Of a stretch of DNA of 64,000 nt, positions 59,945-64,000 are shown one piece after another. Within the stretch, counting starts at the first letter, position 1. Each line of letters opens with the position of its first letter. Below the pieces are notes generated by a model that saw only the letters and a list, made by a program, of their open reading frames with translations, did no database searches and was not told the DNA's origin. A program made the position numbers and the translations under genes. The stretch comes from Saccopteryx bilineata. Its lineage: Eukaryota; Chordata; Mammalia; Chiroptera; Emballonuridae. Where the stretch lies: the NCBI RefSeq assembly GCF_036850765.1, contig NC_089501.1, positions 12,934,997 to 12,998,996 on the forward strand, given 5' to 3'.

Positions 59945-60656
59945 ATTTATTTATTTGTTTTTTTGTTTTTATTTATTTAAAAGGGTGTGGGGGACAGGGA
60001 CAGACAGACATGAAGGGAGAGAGATCAGAAGCAACACCTCATGGTTGTGGCACCTTAGTAGTTCATTGATTGCTTTCTCATGTGTGCCTTGACCGGTGGC
60101 TCTAGCTGAGCCATGACCCCATGCTGAAGCTCAATGAGCCCGCATTCAAGCCTCCGACCTCAGGATTTTTTTTTTTTATAAATAAATGTTTATTTTAATG
60201 GGGTGACATCAATAAATCAGGGTACATATATTCAAAGAAAACATGTCCAGGTTATCTTGTCATTCAATTCTGTTGCATACCCATCACCCAAAGAGAGATT
60301 GTCCTCTGTCACCTTCTATCTAGTTTTCTTTGTACCCCTCCCCCTCCCCCTCCCTCTCTTCCTCTCCCTCCTTCCCTCCCCCCGCCCCCCGTAACCACCA
60401 CACTCTTGTCCATGTCTCTTAGTCTCGTTTTTATGTCCCACCAATGTATGGAATCCTGCAGTTCTTGTTTTTTTCTGATTTACTTATTTCACTCCGTATA
60501 ATGTTACCAAGGTCCCACCATTTTGTTGTAAGTGATCCGATGTCATCATTTCTTATGGCTGAATAGTATACCATGGTGTATATGTGTTAAGGACCTTAGG
60601 ATTTTGAGTGTCCCAGGCTGACACTCAATCCAGTGCACCACTGCCTGGACAGGGAT
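59945..60656 (-). repeat. SINE-B interrupted by an L1 3' end
   Basis: Pieces at 59945-60171 and 60592-60656, broken by the L1 at 60172. Confidence 0.85.
60172..60591 (-). mobile_element. Very short L1 3' end, minus strand
   Basis: L1 3' UTR with inverted A tail. The text parallels the L1 at 47230-48883 (CATGTCTTAGTCT, TTTTTATGT, ACCAATGTATGGAATC). Duplication GACCTCAGGATTTT/GACCTTAGGATTTT within the host SINE. Confidence 0.9.
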
Positions 60657-60659
60657 ATT

Positions 60660-63180
60660 GTCATATATTTAGACGTAGCAAGTCAACATATTGTACACCT
60701 TAAACTTTCATGTTCTATTTCAATTACATTTCAATAAATAAAAGTTTTTAAAAAGATGAGTTTGTATTTGTGTAAATTATACTGCTCACAAACATTAGGG
60801 GATATTTCAAAATAAATATGAAGCTATAAAATACCCCCTAATGTTTGTGAGCAGTGTATATCTTATTTCTTTAATGATTGGAAGTTACAAGGGGATGAAA
60901 GTATTTTCTCCAGCACTCAGTGATCTTTTATAGTAGGAGCAACTCATAATCTACCATTGCGTATCTATTTGTACAGGGTTTGTCTGGTTTTAGTTTGTTT
61001 ATTTCAATCTGGCTTGTGAACAAAGCAAGGAACCCCTGTTCTTATCTCAGAGAGTAGCTTTCTCAACCAAATTATTATGTCTGCACACTTTGCATTAGGC
61101 TTATTAAGGGATAATAATAAAATTAATCTATGTAAGAATTTTTAAAATACAGTATGTAAATGTATATGCTGTTTTTTAAAAATTCATTTGGAAATGGGAT
61201 GGTATCATTTTAATAGTATTTTATATTTTGATCACTAGATGGCACTAGACACATATGTATAGCTAAGGAAAAAAGTAGCCTTTTTCAGCAGTTGTACCTA
61301 AATACAGCTTAAGTATATGTTTTCAGCATCATACACTATAATATTATATAATCTTTTCTTATACAGCTTATACAATTTCTATTGCTACAAAAGCTTTGTT
61401 TTTCTGGCCAAAATAATTTAACATATGACTCAGGTTAATAAATTCTGAGATACAGTCTCTGTCGGTAGTTTGATGGTAACTCATTAAATTATTTTATTCT
61501 TAGCTATTTAATTGTATTATTTTCTGTCTCTTAAATTAGCCCTATCTTACTAGTACCCTCTTTTCCCTGAAAAACAGAATATTTTAATTTTTTTAAGCTT
61601 TTGGGATTAAAAAGCTTTAAAACATTATGTAGCCTTATAGTATATGGCTTTGGGAATATTGAGAGATCTTTGAGATTTCCTCAGATGTCCCTATAGGGAA
61701 AAATACAAGAATACAAGAAATTTTTGTTCTTGGTCTCCTGACATCTGAATATTATTATCATAGTGTAACATGGTCATATTTATTTTGGTCTGATTATGAT
61801 TGATTCTTGCAATGTATTGCTCTCTGAAGAGAGATGGTCTAGATTGCAAATAATTAACATCCTTAATGTTTATGCAGTTGTTAAATTGAGTTACTTCAGG
61901 TGACCAGAAGAAGTGCAGAATTTGGGTGGTACCTCCAGCAGTGGTGAAGTCGGTGTCTTTGTGACCCAGTGGTGTCATCAGAGACCAGGGTCTCTTGCAG
62001 ACTCACACTAGGTATTTCAAACATCAGCTTTGTATTGCAAGTTGTAGCAGTTCAGGGTAGAGCATGTAGTCATAGCAAAGTTCAGAGTAAAAGAAAGGAC
62101 ATGTCTTCCTGTGTAGATTTCTTTCTATCAGTGGTATACAATATTCCAAAGACCTGCAGCAGAGTTCTCCTCAAGTCTCATTGGCCATGCATGGCCTCCC
62201 ACATGGTCCTAAACAACACACAGGCAGGGAAGGGAATTGGTTAGACTGGCAGAGACCCAGGCCCTCCCTGAGCACCCAGCCCCTCAGAGGAGGATAAAAG
62301 GTCAAATAAAATCAAAGTACTTTCCAAGACAGGTGAGAGTGAGTGGATTTGGGCAGGCAGGCAACAGTATTTGCTACTATTTCTGGGTTAGTTTCATTTT
62401 ATTTATTTTTTTCACTTTGAGACTCTTCTTTCCTGTCCTGATAATCTTAAAATGTACCTTCTATTTCTGTTTTTTCAACTGCATGACAGTGTACAGAGTT
62501 GCAGGGGTAGCCTGTGTCTTGCAGTTTATCATTCAATACGAGCTCGTTTGTCTTGTTTATCTAATTGTTCTTTTCCTAGCAGTTAAAGAAAGTGAGAACT
62601 GGGGTTCTCTGTCTACTTGTTCATGCTGTCATGCCCAAAGAACAGTATCTGTAAACTGTTTTGTGACTTTAGTAGCACTTCAGCCACATCTGCAATTGTC
62701 TGCTGAGTACCCACAATTCTGAAGGCACCAAGTAGGTGCGCCTGACCTGGATTTCCGGAGCTGTTGCCCCTTTCTGCCCTGGAGCTTAGTCTGAGCCCTT
62801 GGACTCTCTAAACACCCAAAGGGGCAGAGTCAGCAGTCCCAGCTCAGGTTCTTCAGTTTTCGTTGTCAAATTCCGTGCCTCTGACCTTTTCTGGCTTGCT
62901 TTTGCGTTTGGCATCCCAGCACCTCTCAGAGGCTATATATAACAGCCTAGCTTTTTCTAATCTGAGCTCCGTCTGCAACAGCAAGCAGCACTGCTATGAC
63001 TCGGAGAACCCAGTTCCCATCTTGGCTACTTTGTGCCAAAGATGTATTCGTGGTGCGTGATCCGCATATTTATTTACTACCTGTATTCAGCAAATATATG
63101 TTGAATGATTAAAAGAATATATATCAATTGATATTTCAAATGCAGTTAGCTTTTCTGATACGAGATTGTTGATTATATTG
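60660..63180. other. Intron upstream of the NT5DC1 exon
   Basis: Carries the MITE at 60781 and otherwise no repeat I can name. Open frames up to 161 codons (62237-62722) have no recognisable domain and no splice context. Confidence 0.55.
60781..60855. mobile_element. 75-bp palindromic MITE (mariner-like)
   Basis: Perfect 21-bp inverted repeats (60781-60801 and 60835-60855, starting ACTGCTCACAAAC) around a 33-bp AT-rich core. TA lies at the left edge (60780-60781); the right edge reads TG. Too short to code. Confidence 0.85.
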
Positions 63181-63557
63181 TTTTTTTGGTTTTTTTCTTT
63201 TTTTGTATTTTTCTGAAGCTGGAAACGGTAAGAGACAGACAGACTCCCATATGCGCCCAACCGGGATCCACCTGGCACGCCCACCAGGGGCGATGCTCTG
63301 CCCCTCCAGGGCGTCGCTCTGCCGCGACCAGAGCCACTCTAGCGCCTGGGGCAGAGGCCAAGGAGCCATCCCCAGCTCCCGGGCCATCTTTGCTCCAATA
63401 GAGCCTTGGCTGCGGGAGGGGAAGAGAGACAGAGAGGAAGGAGGGGGTGGAGGTGGAAAGCAAATGGGCGCTTCTCCTATGTGCCCTGGCCGGGAATCGA
63501 ACCCGGGTCCCCTGCACGCCAGGCCGACGCTCTACCGCTGAGCCAACCGGCCAGGGC
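63181..63557 (-). repeat. SINE-C near the NT5DC1 exon
   Basis: Full-length minus-strand copy, head end CAACCGGCCAGGGCC. It ends 216 bp before the exon. Confidence 0.94.
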
Positions 63558-63773
63558 CTGTTTTTTATGTTTTAACAGTTTATAAGTTCTTGTGAAGTAG
63601 CCAAAAATATTCTTAACTGACATTTTCGTAATAATATTTTTAAGTAAAGAACATAGTAATAAATGCTAGATATTTTAATCTGTAGTTTTGAGAGAGATCA
63701 ACTTGTTTGAGAACATGCTGAGTCAAAAAACAAAAAAGAATAAAACTATCTCCTTGATATTTTTATTTTTCAG

Positions 63774-63948
63774 AAAACTGTGGAATATATTTTCCTGAAA
63801 TAAAAAGAGATCCAGGCAAGTATTTACATAGTTGTCCTGAATCTGTGAAAAAATGGCTTCGACAGCTAAAGCATGCTGGGAAAATTCTCTTATTAATCAC
63901 CAGTTCTCACAGCGATTACTGTAGACTTCTCTGCAAACATATCCTTGG
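63774..63948 (+). CDS. NT5DC1: NT5DC1 internal exon (partial gene)
   Basis: A 175-nt exon of the HAD-superfamily 5'-nucleotidase domain-containing protein 1, a cytosolic protein whose substrate is poorly defined. It is preceded by a pyrimidine-rich tract and CAG (63771-63773) and followed by the donor GTAAGT (63949-63954). The first two bases complete a Glu codon split by the upstream intron. The exon then encodes 57 whole codons, beginning NCGIYFPEIKRDPG and containing SVKKWLRQLKHAGKILLLI and SSHSDYCRLLC, and ends with GG of a split Gly codon. This matches NT5DC1 as I recall it, with only conservative changes. The segment covers the HAD stretch in which a hydrophobic strand (KILLLIT) precedes the SS motif. 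No stop codon or frameshift is present. I recognised no other NT5DC1 exon in the window, so the preceding 63.7 kb is taken as intron and the host gene runs on the + strand. Confidence 0.93.
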
Positions 63949-64000
63949 GTAAGTGATGAGACATTTTGTTTCCATGATCTTAGAAAATACTGCTAGCAAA

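Noticed and set aside
62237..62722. A 161-codon + strand frame upstream of the NT5DC1 exon
   Set aside because: No similarity I recognise to NT5DC1 or any other protein, and no plausible splice sites at its ends.
1..63773. COL10A1, which lies within an NT5DC1 intron in human
   Set aside because: I saw no collagen Gly-X-Y run or C1q domain on either strand, so it must be outside this window.

Overview
This is a 64 kb piece of a bat nuclear genome, and almost all of it is intron. The bat assignment rests on dozens of tRNA-derived SINEs of the kind found in horseshoe-bat-type (rhinolophoid) genomes, beside VES-like SINEs. The only protein-coding exon I recognise is at the right edge (63774-63948, + strand). 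It is an internal exon of NT5DC1, a HAD-type 5'-nucleotidase domain protein. The rest reads as the upstream intron of that gene. COL10A1, which lies inside an NT5DC1 intron in human, is not in this window.

Layout. 1-5 kb: ancient L1 in antisense and two SINEs. 5-31 kb: AT-rich intron with scattered SINEs, MIR/L2 remnants, MER20-like and MER5-like hAT remnants, a Tigger-like remnant and two small palindromic MITEs. 31-33.4 kb: an old sense L1 broken by two SINEs. 35.7-58.1 kb: an unusual block holding the marks of at least eight independent LTR insertions of one endogenous retrovirus (ERV) family, plus a mariner-like element, a hAT element and a 5'-truncated L1. 58-63.7 kb: more SINEs, an L1 3' end and a short perfect-ended MITE.

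Centrepiece. At 51881-57905 lies a nearly complete class III (ERV-L/ERV-S-like) provirus. Its two 525-bp LTRs differ at one position that I can see, it has a perfect 5-bp target duplication (TCATA), and it sits inside a SINE. Its primer-binding site matches tRNA-Ser with a 3-nt interruption. gag and pro-pol share one reading frame and are separated by a TAG. One further in-frame TGA breaks pol inside RNase H. There is no env and no recognisable dUTPase. Gag begins with a transmembrane segment and a long coiled coil, which is unusual for a retroviral Gag.

How it fits together. The provirus lies in the same orientation as NT5DC1, about 5.9 kb upstream of the exon, so its LTR promoters and poly(A) signals could affect the host transcript. 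The dense set of solo LTRs, several of them inside tRNA-derived SINEs and two of them inside a single SINE in opposite orientations, suggests repeated use of this interval by one ERV lineage. The insertion evidence (TSDs, SINE interruption) is read directly from sequence. Functional claims are inference.
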